A DNA stretch of 34,551 nt from Terrimicrobiaceae bacterium (GCA_028713285.1 JAQTOP010000033.1:1-34551), one strand, 5' to 3'; counted from the stretch's first letter, positions 23,901 through 30,423 are shown. The notes: generated from the letters alone by a model not told the origin. Program-made: numbers and translations.

Positions 23901-24270
23901 CCGTGGCCGAACCGGACATCCGCTCGATGGGCAGGCCCGCGTCCTCGAAGGCCTCCCAGGTCACCTCGAGCAACAACCGCTGCTGCGGATCGAGCGACGC
24001 GGCCTCGCGCGGGGAGATTCCAAATACCAGCGGATCCCACTGCTGCACATCCGCATCGAGGGACGCCGCCTTGGGCGCGTAGCTCTTCCCGGGGCGCTGG
24101 GGATCTTCATCGAAATATTGCCGCCAATCCCAGCGATCGTTCTTGATCGGACGCAGGGCATTGCCGCCGCGCAGCAGGAAACGCCAGAAGTTTGGAAGCG
24201 ACGATGCGGTCGGCGGCATCCGGCACCCGAGGCCAATAATCGCGAATTTCTCAAGTACGTCAGCTTCCAT
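17974..24270 (-). CDS. Fully reducing type I polyketide synthase
   Basis: The 2,098-aa protein has one complete module. KS (8-435): Cys181 in DTACSSS, His316 in EAHGTGT, His356 in NIGHLEAAAG. AT (540-825): Ser634 in GHSVGE, His736 in VAYHS. DH (900-1170): His932, Asp1095. A structural KR half follows (1195-1375), then ER (1398-1722; GTGGLG 1546-1551), KR (1742-1925; TGGTSGFG, LDD 1834-1836, Tyr1892, Asn1896) and ACP (2015-2095; Ser2055 in GVDSLM). Order and size match MAS/HglE-type iterative synthases, so a saturated fatty-acyl-like chain is expected. The LDD motif indicates a B-type ketoreductase. GHSVGE favours malonyl, but VAYHS is neither the malonyl nor the methylmalonyl signature. The DH motif has Gln and Ala where Gly and Pro are usual. 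No thioesterase, loading domain or methyltransferase domain is present, so release needs another protein. Confidence 0.95.
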   Translation of the reverse strand: MEADVLEKFAIIGLGCRMPPTASSLPNFWRFLLRGGNALRPIKNDRWDWRQYFDEDPQRPGKSYAPKAASLDADVQQWDPLVFGISPREAASLDPQQRLLLEVTWEAFEDAGLPIERMSGSATGVFIGGFCLDHLVLQAQPSNRHLVNAHSPGGVMMTVLSNRLSHAFNLKGPSLTLDTACSSSLVALHYACQSLRARECDMVLAGGVNVMTRPDFPIIMSKGHFLSHHGECHAFDESAAGYGRGEGAGILLLKRLEDAIAAGDPIHAIIRGTGVNQDGHTDGISLPNSAAQEALVAEVYRKAAVPPAEVDYVEAHGTGTQAGDTAELRALNVHFAKGRAAGDKLIVGSVKTNIGHLEAAAGVAGVLKAIGVLKSRQVPRNLHFVHPNPKIPFADYCLEVATETRTLPSAEEKPTLYVGVNSFGYGGTNAHILLESAPASSPPTTTDDSDSALRLIPFSARSEEALRDLAGKFAFQIGQGLPGSLSDFAYTTAFRRSHLECRAAALAGNLEELREQMIAASTGQPHEAVVVGAKAVQAIPAHVFVYTGMGPQWWGMGQELIRKEPLVAATIEEIDAHFQSLAGWSLKEAMMANEGASRMARTEVAQPANFALQVALTRLWASYGIRPAAVVGHSVGEVVSACVAGVYTLEEAVRVSYHRSRLQQTAAGLGSMLAVGLPEADAQQRIAGLPSVSIAAINSFSAVTLSGDTAQLKELAGELESAGIFQKFLRVEVAYHSPQMDPLREELLASLAGLSPRSATIPLYSTAYGKIVPAAEWTAEYWWHNVRQPVRFAGAMRQLFEDGFSSFIEIGPHPVLGNSIKECAAHLERKTVCFTSLRRQEPERKRLLLTLGELYCAGADVDWGAVSPRTGRFIPGPQYPWQRQKLWVESERSCMERLGLPGPVYLNRTIAGPRPCWEVEINRNYFPFLFDHGVQNQTVFAGMGYIEAAISLNREVHGKQAVVLENVSFERVLIVDYSKLQYLLTEHDAEGGRFNISSRIEGEEDSVQRHCRGRMLPQSDPRAGKLDLAALKAECPEAVTIEALYERLRRRGLHYGPAFRPIAHVLAGENCFLVKIDASAVVDDEFHPLHPTIFDAALQSVLYCASGEHLFVPFSFDQFQYFSRPETAECYAFGRLLSQTDTRLVADVWLTDAAGNVHAHARHISLQVIDIETKQSEANLFYEPEWKPAPRELQSGIDGTGIFLLADAEDSDLALAKALAERLPGAALAIREANGSRGFDAEEMDRLLAAHAGRKDLVVLWGSGEAKYGAGGVASLNEKTIGLLQALGVDRTSETQVTFVTRGARSVVAGEGIPNLAACALGALGLVAQNEFDSLVCRSVDLSDGEPASCAERIVSEIAGRSRGDTAYRGGERFESVLSARKEEKAAEKFVPTSLNEPLELRSSAKGRLDSLHFEPVERRAPGEGEIELRIHRVALNYKDLLKIEGHIHPIALENTFWGSDPGMECAGVVIRCGPNSGFSPSDRVAAILPRAFRTYATIPEKFVVRIPPSLDMDAAAIPVVYLTAFRGLIDIARLQRGERILIHHGTGGLGLAAIDLAQWIGAEIFSTAGSEEQRQFLRDLGIEHVFPSRDLDFGQQIREATNQEGVDVVIGAQTGQSMHVSLSLLRTGGRYIEVGKKDIAEDHDLPLRAFNRNVIFASVDIDRLALERPQLIQKTLHTVFAHFASGDFKQRFSRALPIGGLREAFEEMGQDRHIGKLCVDLSSGQVDVLDQPKIDSVIQPDGCYLVTGGTSGFGLMTARWMARQGAGKVILVSRSGMQAPGIEDAVRSFASLGTQIEVLSVDVTDPQQVRALVEHAGTAPFALRGIVHGAMVLDDAMMADLTEESFRRVFQPKAGGALNLAEAIENQAGLDFVVFYSSVSALVGNRGQTSYVVANSILDGLALRLRAGGVPAVSINWGALAESGVVARDERLGSVLASAGITGLTDEEALDALEQAIRKSTAQLGVFKVDWSRWHEAHPKLADDPRFQSLRLQARDGGGNDVASRLRGTLADATKEQRLQTLENHLQEVLAAILKMAKDTIAVDRKLNELGVDSLMVLELSLGIHEQIGVSFSAMEFLKGPTLRDLAAAAETKLWPA

Positions 24271-24292
24271 GCGCAGGCTGCGGGTAACAGGA

Positions 24293-24321
24293 ATTTTATC
24301 CGAGCACCACAGTTATATCAA
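24293..24321 (-). promoter_or_regulatory. Promoter of the PKS-methyltransferase-kinase operon
   Basis: On the - strand, TTGATA (24321-24316), a 17-nt spacer and TAAAAT (24298-24293) give a strong sigma70-type promoter. Transcription should start near 24286, about 16 nt before the PKS ATG at 24270. No Shine-Dalgarno sequence lies in that short leader. It is the only good promoter I saw for the six genes down to 10451. Confidence 0.65.
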
Positions 24322-24446
24322 TTCCTCACTCACCCATTTGGTCTCCGGCTGACTTGCCAGGCATGCGGGGGAAGATGTGGCCATCGGGCCGAACCGGTAT
24401 CGCAGGGCGAGGCAATGCCATTTGGGGGATTGCATGCGAAGCCGCC

Positions 24447-24611
24447 CTATGGAGCCTTTTGAAGAAAAACCACCCGGTTCGTCCAGACGTCGTTTTTCGA
24501 ACGCTTCCCAAGAGCCGCCAGGTCCCGCGCGAGGCCGCCGAAATCGTTTTGAGCAAACGCCGGGGTCGAAACATAAAGCACTCCCGAGTGAGATTCCTCC
24601 CACGCAGCCAT
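24447..24611 (-). CDS. Candidate small protein, 54 aa
   Basis: The stretch between the tRNA-Tyr gene and the PKS promoter (about 360 nt) has no long gene, but this frame reads as ordinary protein: MAAWEESHSGVLYV from ATG 24611, then a mixed hydrophobic/charged segment ending FLQKAP. The frame stays open upstream of the ATG for 15 more codons without another common start codon. There is no Shine-Dalgarno sequence and I recognise no family. It could be a real small protein, the tail of a decayed gene, or chance. The other frames here translate to basic, Arg-rich strings typical of noncoding GC-rich DNA. Confidence 0.3.
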   Translation of the reverse strand: MAAWEESHSGVLYVSTPAFAQNDFGGLARDLAALGKRSKNDVWTNRVVFLQKAP

Positions 24612-24681
24612 TTCGCTCGGAACGGCGGGAATCCGTAAACGCTGACCCTCTGTTTATCAGGCTCCGCGAGAATTAAAAAAA

Positions 24682-24763
24682 TGGGCAGGGCTGGATTCGA
24701 ACCAGCGAAGTCGAAGACAGTGGATTTACAGTCCACCCCGTTTGGCCACTCCGGAACCTACCC
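24682..24763 (-). tRNA. tRNA-Tyr (GTA)
   Basis: The - strand folds into a class II tRNA: acceptor GGGTAGG pairing with CCTGCCC (one G-U), anticodon GTA at 24729-24727, long variable arm as expected for bacterial tRNA-Tyr, T-loop GGTTCGAATCC and discriminator A. CCA is not encoded. A run of seven T follows at once and may terminate transcription. It lies 30 nt downstream of the cyclophilin gene on the same strand, so it may be processed from that operon transcript. Confidence 0.95.
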
Positions 24764-24793
24764 GTTAAAAAAACATTACAGCCTTGGGATTGG

Positions 24794-25459
24794 CTACCTC
24801 ACCGCGGCAGGGGCCGCAATGCGTGGTTCAATCTTGATAGAGGTTATCACGATTTTTTCCAAGGGGAAATCGTTGCTGTTGGTCGGCCGTCCGCTGATGT
24901 AGTCCAAAACCTCGATGCCCTCGATCACCTCGCCGAAGACGGTGTATTTGCCGTCGAGCTGCGGCATCGGCTGCAGGCACACGTAGAACTGGCTGCCATT
25001 CGACTCGCGGGTGGGATTCACCTTGTCGTCGAGCCGCGCCGCCGCGACCGCGCCGCGAATGTGGTTGCGCTTGATCTCCGCCGGCAGCGTGTAGCCGGGG
25101 CCGCCGGTGCCCGAGATATCCCGGTCGCCATAGCGGCTGTGGGGATCGCCGGTCTGCACGAGGTAGTGCTCGAAGACGCGGTGGAAGCGCATTCCGTTGT
25201 AAAACTTGCGGTGCGCGAGTTTTTTGAGATTTGCGGTCGCGAGCGGGGCTGCATCGTCGTAGAGGCCGATCACGACACGCTGCGGCTGCTTTTCGCGGCC
25301 GATCTTGATGAGCATCACCGCGACGTCCGGCCCGATCGGAAAGGAGGGTTTCGTCGGTCCGGCCGGCGCGATGGGCAGCTTGCTGGGAGCCGGCTCGTGG
25401 TGGGCGCATGCGGAGATCAAAAATACCGCGGCGAGGGAGGTCAGGACGGCTTTATGCAT
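24794..25459 (-). CDS. Lipoprotein cyclophilin-type peptidyl-prolyl isomerase
   Basis: The 221-aa protein begins with a lipoprotein signal (ISAC, lipidated Cys18) and a Pro-rich linker (22-44), then a compact cyclophilin domain: FHRVFEHYLVQTGDP with catalytic Arg94 and Gln103, GSQFYV (155-160) and LDGKYTVFGEVIEG (168-181). It should catalyse cis-trans isomerisation at proline in exported proteins while anchored to the envelope membrane. A Trp usually present near the cyclosporin site is not evident, as in many bacterial forms. The start overlaps the end of the YgfZ-like gene by 8 nt. The SurA-like foldase in the same string points to a shared role in envelope protein folding. Confidence 0.92.
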   Translation of the reverse strand: MHKAVLTSLAAVFLISACAHHEPAPSKLPIAPAGPTKPSFPIGPDVAVMLIKIGREKQPQRVVIGLYDDAAPLATANLKKLAHRKFYNGMRFHRVFEHYLVQTGDPHSRYGDRDISGTGGPGYTLPAEIKRNHIRGAVAAARLDDKVNPTRESNGSQFYVCLQPMPQLDGKYTVFGEVIEGIEVLDYISGRPTNSNDFPLEKIVITSIKIEPRIAAPAAVR

Positions 25460-26345
25460 TCGGGTGTTCGAGCTGGCGAAGTTGGATGGTGGAATCTCCG
25501 GATGGCGTCGTGAGCGCCGCGCCTTCCGTCGTGCCGCGTCTCATGTAGCAGAGGCCGGCGCGACTCGACAATGCAAAGTCCACCGACGTGACCACCGCCG
25601 CCGCACGGCCTTCCTGGCCCGGAAGGAAAAACTCCGCCCCGACCGCGGGCGGATTCCCGGCAATCACATCGAACGCGCGAAGCTCGCGATTCGCGTGGCC
25701 CACGCTGCGGATGCGCGAGACGACCTCCTGACCGATGTAGCAGCCCTTGTAAAAATCCACCGCAGTCGCGTCGAGGCCGGCTTCGGCGGGCAGCGTGTCG
25801 GGTCCGAGTTCGTGCCCCCACTTCGGCACGCGATGCGCGATGCGCAGCGATTCGACCTGGCCGGCGGTCGCCTCCATCAGGCCGGCTGCGGTCACCTGCT
25901 CACGCGCCTCCGGCGACTCGAGGTCGAAGCCCGGAACGTTCAAACGGGAAATGGCGCGGCCCCCTTCGCCGCCCGCGACGGATTGCCTACCAAAAACATG
26001 GAGGGTCTCGATCCCGGGCAGGGCGGAGATTTCGACATCGTCGGACACGATGTAGCGCTCCAGTCGCGCCGCGAGCGATTCGGCGAGGGCGGCATCCGTC
26101 TCGACGATGATGCGCTCCGGCTCGGCCCAGAGCCAGACCACGGCGTCGAGCCGGCCCTTTGCCGAAAGGATGCATGCCTGCATGGCGCGGCCCGCAACGA
26201 GCTTGCGGAGGTCGTTCGAGATCTGGCCGTTGAGGTAGCGGATGCGGTCCGCGCCGCTTGCCGCGAATCGCGCCACGCCCGCGATCGAAAAAAATCCGCC
26301 TTCGTCGCGCAGGCGGGAAAGGCGCGCGGCGGAGTCCGCGTTCAC
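25452..26345 (-). CDS. YgfZ/GcvT-like folate-binding protein
   Basis: The 297-aa protein has the YgfZ signature KGCYIGQE (residues 200-207) and the N-terminal DRIRYLNGQISNDL segment shared by this GcvT-related family. YgfZ proteins bind folate and support Fe-S cluster proteins, including the tRNA-modifying enzyme MiaB. The gene overlaps the preceding dehydrogenase gene by 4 nt (ATGA) and the cyclophilin gene by 8 nt, so all are translationally coupled. Length is slightly short of E. coli YgfZ but the fold-defining regions are present. Confidence 0.88.
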   Translation of the reverse strand: MNADSAARLSRLRDEGGFFSIAGVARFAASGADRIRYLNGQISNDLRKLVAGRAMQACILSAKGRLDAVVWLWAEPERIIVETDAALAESLAARLERYIVSDDVEISALPGIETLHVFGRQSVAGGEGGRAISRLNVPGFDLESPEAREQVTAAGLMEATAGQVESLRIAHRVPKWGHELGPDTLPAEAGLDATAVDFYKGCYIGQEVVSRIRSVGHANRELRAFDVIAGNPPAVGAEFFLPGQEGRAAAVVTSVDFALSSRAGLCYMRRGTTEGAALTTPSGDSTIQLRQLEHPNA

Positions 26346-27298
26346 GCTTTCCGCGGACCGCCGAAGAGCGCGAAACGCCGCGCCTTGGGCTCCCCGCCAT
26401 TTGCGCCATCGGGCGCGGACAACGCGGCGGCGGCGTGCGGCTCCTTGCCGGGGAAGGCGTAGTGCTTCGCGAGGGCGGAGAAATCGAGGTCGCCCCAGCC
26501 GTGCTGGATCCCGGCCATCAGCGCACCGGCGGTCGCCGCGGCGGCGGGCAGGTCCACGCCGGCGGCGTGGCCCGCGCTGAGCGCGAGCTGGATGTCCTTG
26601 AACATGTGCTTGAGGGCGAAGCTGGGCTCGAAGTCGCCGGCGACCATGCCCGGCAGCTTCATGTCGGCGGTCGCGGACCGGACGGCATTCTGGGCAAATG
26701 CCTCAATGAATTTCGCACCGGAAACGCCATTGCCATCGACGAGGGCGAGCGCCTCGGCGAGCGCCTCCACCGTCGCGGCCGCAACGAGATTCGTCGCGAT
26801 TTTTACCAGGCTCGCCTGGCCGATCTCACCGCCGATTTCGAGAATGGATTTCGAGGTGGCGCCCAGCACAGGGCGCGCACGGTCGATCCCTTCCGGCGCG
26901 CCGGCGATGTAAAACACGAGCTGCCCGGCCTCGGCGGCGGCGCGGCTGCCGGTGAAGGGCGCATCGAGGAAGCCCGCACCCGCACGCGCTGCGATCTGCG
27001 CGGCCTCGCGCACCTCGCCCGGCGCGACGGTCGAGCAATTCACGACAAGGTGCCGCGGGGCGAGCCCCGGTTCGAGCGACTTGATCGTCTCGATCAGCGC
27101 GGGGCCGTCGGATACGAAGATGAGCAGGACGTCGGCCGTCTCGGCGACTTCGGCTGCGGAGGTGAGGAAATTCGGCTCGGCCCGCGGCGAGCGGTTCCAG
27201 ACCCACACCTCGTAGCCCGCCCGGCGGATATTCGCCGCCACCCGGGAGCCGATGATGCCGAGGCCGATGATTCCAACCGCCTGCTTTTTGCCCGCCAT
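26342..27298 (-). CDS. NAD(P)-dependent beta-hydroxyacid dehydrogenase family protein
   Basis: The 318-aa protein belongs to the 3-hydroxyisobutyrate dehydrogenase/GLYR family: cofactor loop GLGIIG (12-17), DAPFTGSRAAAEAG substrate segment (112-125) and catalytic Lys166 with Asn170 in SLVKIATN. Members reduce or oxidise small beta-hydroxyacids or succinic semialdehyde; the substrate is not readable here. The ATG at 27298 is preferred because it lies 4 nt after the SurA-like stop and puts the Rossmann loop near the N-terminus. Upstream extension would add an Arg/Pro-rich tail translated from another gene. A basic, Gly-rich C-terminal tail (285-318) is unusual. Confidence 0.88.
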   Translation of the reverse strand: MAGKKQAVGIIGLGIIGSRVAANIRRAGYEVWVWNRSPRAEPNFLTSAAEVAETADVLLIFVSDGPALIETIKSLEPGLAPRHLVVNCSTVAPGEVREAAQIAARAGAGFLDAPFTGSRAAAEAGQLVFYIAGAPEGIDRARPVLGATSKSILEIGGEIGQASLVKIATNLVAAATVEALAEALALVDGNGVSGAKFIEAFAQNAVRSATADMKLPGMVAGDFEPSFALKHMFKDIQLALSAGHAAGVDLPAAAATAGALMAGIQHGWGDLDFSALAKHYAFPGKEPHAAAALSAPDGANGGEPKARRFALFGGPRKA

Positions 27299-27302
27299 GC
27301 GG

Positions 27303-28400
27303 TTAGTTCGTGCTCTGGGGCGCGCCGGGCGCCGCGATGGCGCCGGGCGGAGCGGGCTTGATCTCGGGAAGGTTGTTCTCGATCTTCGCGCCACTGCGGA
27401 GCTTGCCGATGACTGCCTGCACGGCGGCCTGCTGCTTCTGGTTCTTCAGGTAGCCGACGAGCTGCGGTTTGACCTGCTCAAAGGGAGCGGTGCTGGCGGC
27501 CTTTTTGTCCGTGACCTTGATGACATGGTAGCCGAACTGCGTTTTCACGGGCTTGCTGATGTCGCCGATCTTCATCGAAAAGGCGGCGGCCGCAAATTCC
27601 GGGACCATCTGTTCCTTTGAGAAGAAGTCCAGATCGCCCGCGCGCTCCTTGCCATTGGGCTCCTCGGTGAGTTCCTTCGCGAGTTTCGCGAAGTCCTCGC
27701 CCTTCTCGGCGCGCTCATACGCGGCGTTCGCGGCGGCTTCCTTTTTCTTCACCTCCGCGTCGGGCGCACCCTGCGGCACCATGAAAAGAATGTGGCTGGC
27801 GCGAACCTGGTCGGGCTGCGCGAATTCCTTGATGTTCTCCTTGTAGAACTTCTCGGCATCGGCGTCGCTCACCTCGACCTGGCCAGCGGTCTGGGAGTCG
27901 ATCCATTTGCGCTGCTGGAGACCGTCCTTGATGAGGCCCTTGAGCTTCTCCTCGGTCTGGCCGGCCTGATCGAGCTGCTTTTTGAAGGCGGCTTCGTCCG
28001 GAAAATTCTTCTTCACCTTTGCGAATTCCGCATCGGCCTCTTCATCGGAGACCTTGAAGTCGGCCGATTTTGCCTTGAGCAATTTCTCGATGATGAGGTC
28101 GTCGAGCAGCTTGTGGTAGCCGGCGAGTTGCTGATCCTCGGTGAGTTTCGAGGCGTCCATGCCGCTCGCCTTTACCGCATTGTCAAAGGCGTCCTGGAGC
28201 TGGGCCTTGGAAATCTTTTCCCCATCGACGACGGCGACGGGATCCTTCAAGTCGATGGGCTTCGCGGCAGGCGCGGCCTCCGGTGGGGCGGCCGGCTTGT
28301 CGGTGGGTTTATCCGCCGCGTTCTGCGCGCGCGACGCACCAAGCAACGCGGTGCAGGAGAGAAGAACAGCAAGGCGGGAGGAGGAGATGACGGGTTTCAT
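27303..28400 (-). CDS. SurA-like periplasmic peptidyl-prolyl isomerase
   Basis: The 365-aa protein has a signal peptide (1-25), a Pro/Ala/Lys linker (28-50), a SurA_N-type helical chaperone domain (52-195; VAVVDGEKISKAQLQDAF, LLDDLIIEKLL) and one parvulin domain (199-297; VRASHILFM, AGDLDFFSKEQMVPEFAAAAF, TQFGYHVIKV). A Pro/Ala-rich tail follows. Such proteins chaperone and isomerise exported proteins, mainly outer-membrane ones. E. coli SurA has two parvulin domains and this has one, closer to PrsA/PpiC-type forms. The start ATG 28400 gives the signal peptide directly. It is the first gene of the four-gene string ending in tRNA-Tyr. Confidence 0.9.
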   Translation of the reverse strand: MKPVISSSRLAVLLSCTALLGASRAQNAADKPTDKPAAPPEAAPAAKPIDLKDPVAVVDGEKISKAQLQDAFDNAVKASGMDASKLTEDQQLAGYHKLLDDLIIEKLLKAKSADFKVSDEEADAEFAKVKKNFPDEAAFKKQLDQAGQTEEKLKGLIKDGLQQRKWIDSQTAGQVEVSDADAEKFYKENIKEFAQPDQVRASHILFMVPQGAPDAEVKKKEAAANAAYERAEKGEDFAKLAKELTEEPNGKERAGDLDFFSKEQMVPEFAAAAFSMKIGDISKPVKTQFGYHVIKVTDKKAASTAPFEQVKPQLVGYLKNQKQQAAVQAVIGKLRSGAKIENNLPEIKPAPPGAIAAPGAPQSTN

Positions 28401-28479
28401 GAAGGAATATGAGAATGTTTCGTTTCGCACGGGATGAGACCGAACGCCAGCGCAAATTGTTCAATCCAAAACTCCGCCG

Positions 28480-28508
28480 TTGCCAAAGGCCCAAGGCCGA
28501 TGCATCAT
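28480..28508 (+). promoter_or_regulatory. Promoter of tRNA-Leu
   Basis: TTGCCA (28480-28485), a 17-nt spacer and CATCAT (28503-28508) place a transcription start near 28515, just upstream of the mature tRNA 5' end at 28521. The -10 box matches consensus at four of six positions. Confidence 0.45.
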
Positions 28509-28520
28509 TCGCGGTCCATT

Positions 28521-28605
28521 GCTCACGTGGCGGAATTGGCAGACGCGTGCGTCTCAGAAGCGCATGGGGAAACTCGTGGAGGTTCAAGTCCTCTCGTGAG
28601 CACCA
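28521..28605 (+). tRNA. tRNA-Leu (CAG)
   Basis: Class II tRNA with acceptor GCTCACG/CGTGAGC, anticodon CAG at 28555-28557, long variable arm (CATGGGGAAACTCGTG region), T-loop GGTTCAAGTCC, discriminator A and an encoded CCA at 28603-28605. The ubiE/menG start lies 43 nt downstream. Confidence 0.96.
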
Positions 28606-28648
28606 AATCCCCCGCCGGGTCCTGCCGCTCGCACTTTTCACTTCGCAC

Positions 28649-29341
28649 TTGCCCACGCACCGCCAGCAGGACCCGCAATTCATCCGGCGCACATTCGCGT
28701 CGATTGCGAAGCGCTACGACTTCGCGAATCACGCGCTGAGCCTCGGCATCGACTTCGTGTGGCGCGCCCGCGCGGCGGCCATCGTGCGGGGCTGGGCTCC
28801 CCGGCGCACGCTCGATCTGGCGACCGGCAGCGGCGATCTCGCCCTCGCCATCGGGCGCGCCTGCCCGCTCGCCGAAATCGTCGGTGCGGACTTCTGCCAG
28901 CCGATGCTGCTGGAGTCGCAAAAAAAGGGGGCCTCCCGCCTCGTGAACGCCGACGGCACGCGGCTGCCCTTTCGCGACGGCGCGTTTGATGTCGTCACCG
29001 TGGGCTTCGGCTTGAGAAATATGGCCTCGTGGCCGGCGGCCATCGCGGAGATGGCACGCGTCCTGCGGCCCGGCGGACACGTGCTCGTCCTGGATTTTTC
29101 GCTGCCTTCGTTCGCCCCGCTCCGAACCGCCTACCGACTATACCTGCATCGCATCCTGCCGACCGTGGCGGGGCTCGTGACCGGCGACCGCGGCTCCTAC
29201 GAGTATCTCGGCGAATCCATCGAGCAGTTTCCGAGCGGCGCCGCCATGGTTCGCCTGCTCGATGCGAACGGCTTCGCACTCGCGCAGGCCGAGCCGCTCA
29301 GTGCCGGGATTGTTTCCATTTACACCGCGACCCGGCGCTAG
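28649..29341 (+). CDS. ubiE: Demethylmenaquinone/ubiquinone C-methyltransferase
   Basis: The 230-aa class I methyltransferase matches UbiE/MenG: FIRRTFASIAKRYDFANHALSLG N-terminal block, motif I LDLATGSGDLA, FDVVTVGFGLRN, RVLRPGG and the C-terminal GSYEYLGESIEQFP signature. It adds the ring methyl in menaquinone or ubiquinone synthesis using SAM. With the long-chain polyprenyl synthase in the window, menaquinone is likely. The best start giving family length is TTG at 28649 (MPTHRQQD), 43 nt past the tRNA-Leu CCA, with no Shine-Dalgarno sequence. Readthrough from the tRNA promoter is the simplest transcription source. The S1/P1 nuclease follows after 23 nt. Confidence 0.92.
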   Translation: MPTHRQQDPQFIRRTFASIAKRYDFANHALSLGIDFVWRARAAAIVRGWAPRRTLDLATGSGDLALAIGRACPLAEIVGADFCQPMLLESQKKGASRLVNADGTRLPFRDGAFDVVTVGFGLRNMASWPAAIAEMARVLRPGGHVLVLDFSLPSFAPLRTAYRLYLHRILPTVAGLVTGDRGSYEYLGESIEQFPSGAAMVRLLDANGFALAQAEPLSAGIVSIYTATRR

Positions 29342-29364
29342 TCCCGGGGTTACACGAGCCATTC

Positions 29365-30315
29365 ATGATCCGTCCCGTCCTTGCCGCCGCCGTCTTCGCC
29401 TGCATCGTCCTCCCAGCCCGCGCCTGGGATCCCATCGGGCACATGCTCGTGAGCCAGATTGCTTATGACCGGCTCACCCCGACGGCGAAGGCGCGCCTGG
29501 ATGAAGCCATCGCCCGCCTGAATGCGAAGGAAAAACCCGACGCCCCATACGACGCGGTCATCGCCGCCTGCTGGATGGACGACATTCGCTCGCGCACGAA
29601 GGACTACAATCTGTGGCATTACGTGAACCTTCCCTTCACGCCCGAGGGGATGCCCGCGCCCGACGGCAGCACCGAGCCCAACGTGATCTGGGGCATCCGG
29701 AAATGCGAAGACATCCTTGCGGGCAAGGTCGTGGATCCCGCCATCGACAAGGACCAGGCGCTCGTGATGCTCGAGCACCTCGTCGGCGACATCCATCAAC
29801 CCCTCCACACAACCAGCAGGCCCGACGACGCGGGCGGCAACAAAACGAAGGTCGGCAACCTCAAGGATCCCCTCGCGGACCTCATCTTCAGCAAGGGCGG
29901 CAACCTCCACTTTTTTTGGGACAGCGCGTATCGCCGCGTCCATCGGAACGGAGAGGCAACCGTGCTCTACGAGGCCCCGCTCTACGACCGCACCAAACCC
30001 GTGGACGGCCACAAGGCCGTGATGGGCATCATTCGGCGCGAGGCCACCGCCCTCGAAAAGAAATACCCGCCGGCGATGTTTCACGACCAGGGCGACCCGC
30101 TCACCTGGGCGAAGGAAAGCCACGCCCTCGGCTACCATCTCGGCTACCAAAACCTCCCGCCATCGAGCAACGGCCAGCCGGTGAAGCTCACCCAGGCTTA
30201 CGTGGACGCCGCCCGCGCCTGCGCGGAGGAACGCATCGCCCTCGCGGGATACCGCCTCGGCAACCTGCTGAACCAGATCCTCGATTCCCCGCCGACCGCG
30301 CAGCCGACCCCGTAA
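29365..30315 (+). CDS. Secreted S1/P1-type zinc nuclease
   Basis: The 316-aa protein has a signal peptide (1-20, ending ARA). The mature N-terminus is Trp21, as required in this family where the terminal Trp binds zinc. Other ligands fit the P1 nuclease spacing: His26, an Asp near 72, His85, His138, Asp142 and His148 (HLVGDIHQPLH), then His182 and Asp186 (NLHFFWD). The trinuclear zinc enzyme cleaves single-stranded nucleic acids and can remove 3' phosphates, so it may scavenge phosphate or nucleotides outside the cytoplasm. It starts 23 nt after ubiE and is probably cotranscribed. Confidence 0.92.
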   Translation: MIRPVLAAAVFACIVLPARAWDPIGHMLVSQIAYDRLTPTAKARLDEAIARLNAKEKPDAPYDAVIAACWMDDIRSRTKDYNLWHYVNLPFTPEGMPAPDGSTEPNVIWGIRKCEDILAGKVVDPAIDKDQALVMLEHLVGDIHQPLHTTSRPDDAGGNKTKVGNLKDPLADLIFSKGGNLHFFWDSAYRRVHRNGEATVLYEAPLYDRTKPVDGHKAVMGIIRREATALEKKYPPAMFHDQGDPLTWAKESHALGYHLGYQNLPPSSNGQPVKLTQAYVDAARACAEERIALAGYRLGNLLNQILDSPPTAQPTP

Positions 30316-30423
30316 ATCATCCCGCAGACCGCTCCGTTCCCCGGGCCGACCGGCGAGGGAATCCACGCGCCGATTTCCTTCTCGACCACGACGGCAAAGT
30401 GGCAAACATGGCGCCACCGGCCC

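Noticed and set aside
10451-24270. Secondary-metabolite cluster without signalling role, or a defence island
   Set aside because: There are no tailoring, transport or resistance genes for a typical product cluster and no nuclease, toxin or NTPase for defence. The kinase/receiver set with a PhcB-like enzyme fits signalling better, though this is not proven.
24326-24736. 136-codon - strand frame running through tRNA-Tyr
   Set aside because: It reads through a well-folded tRNA gene and is Arg-rich; another frame in the gap is more protein-like.
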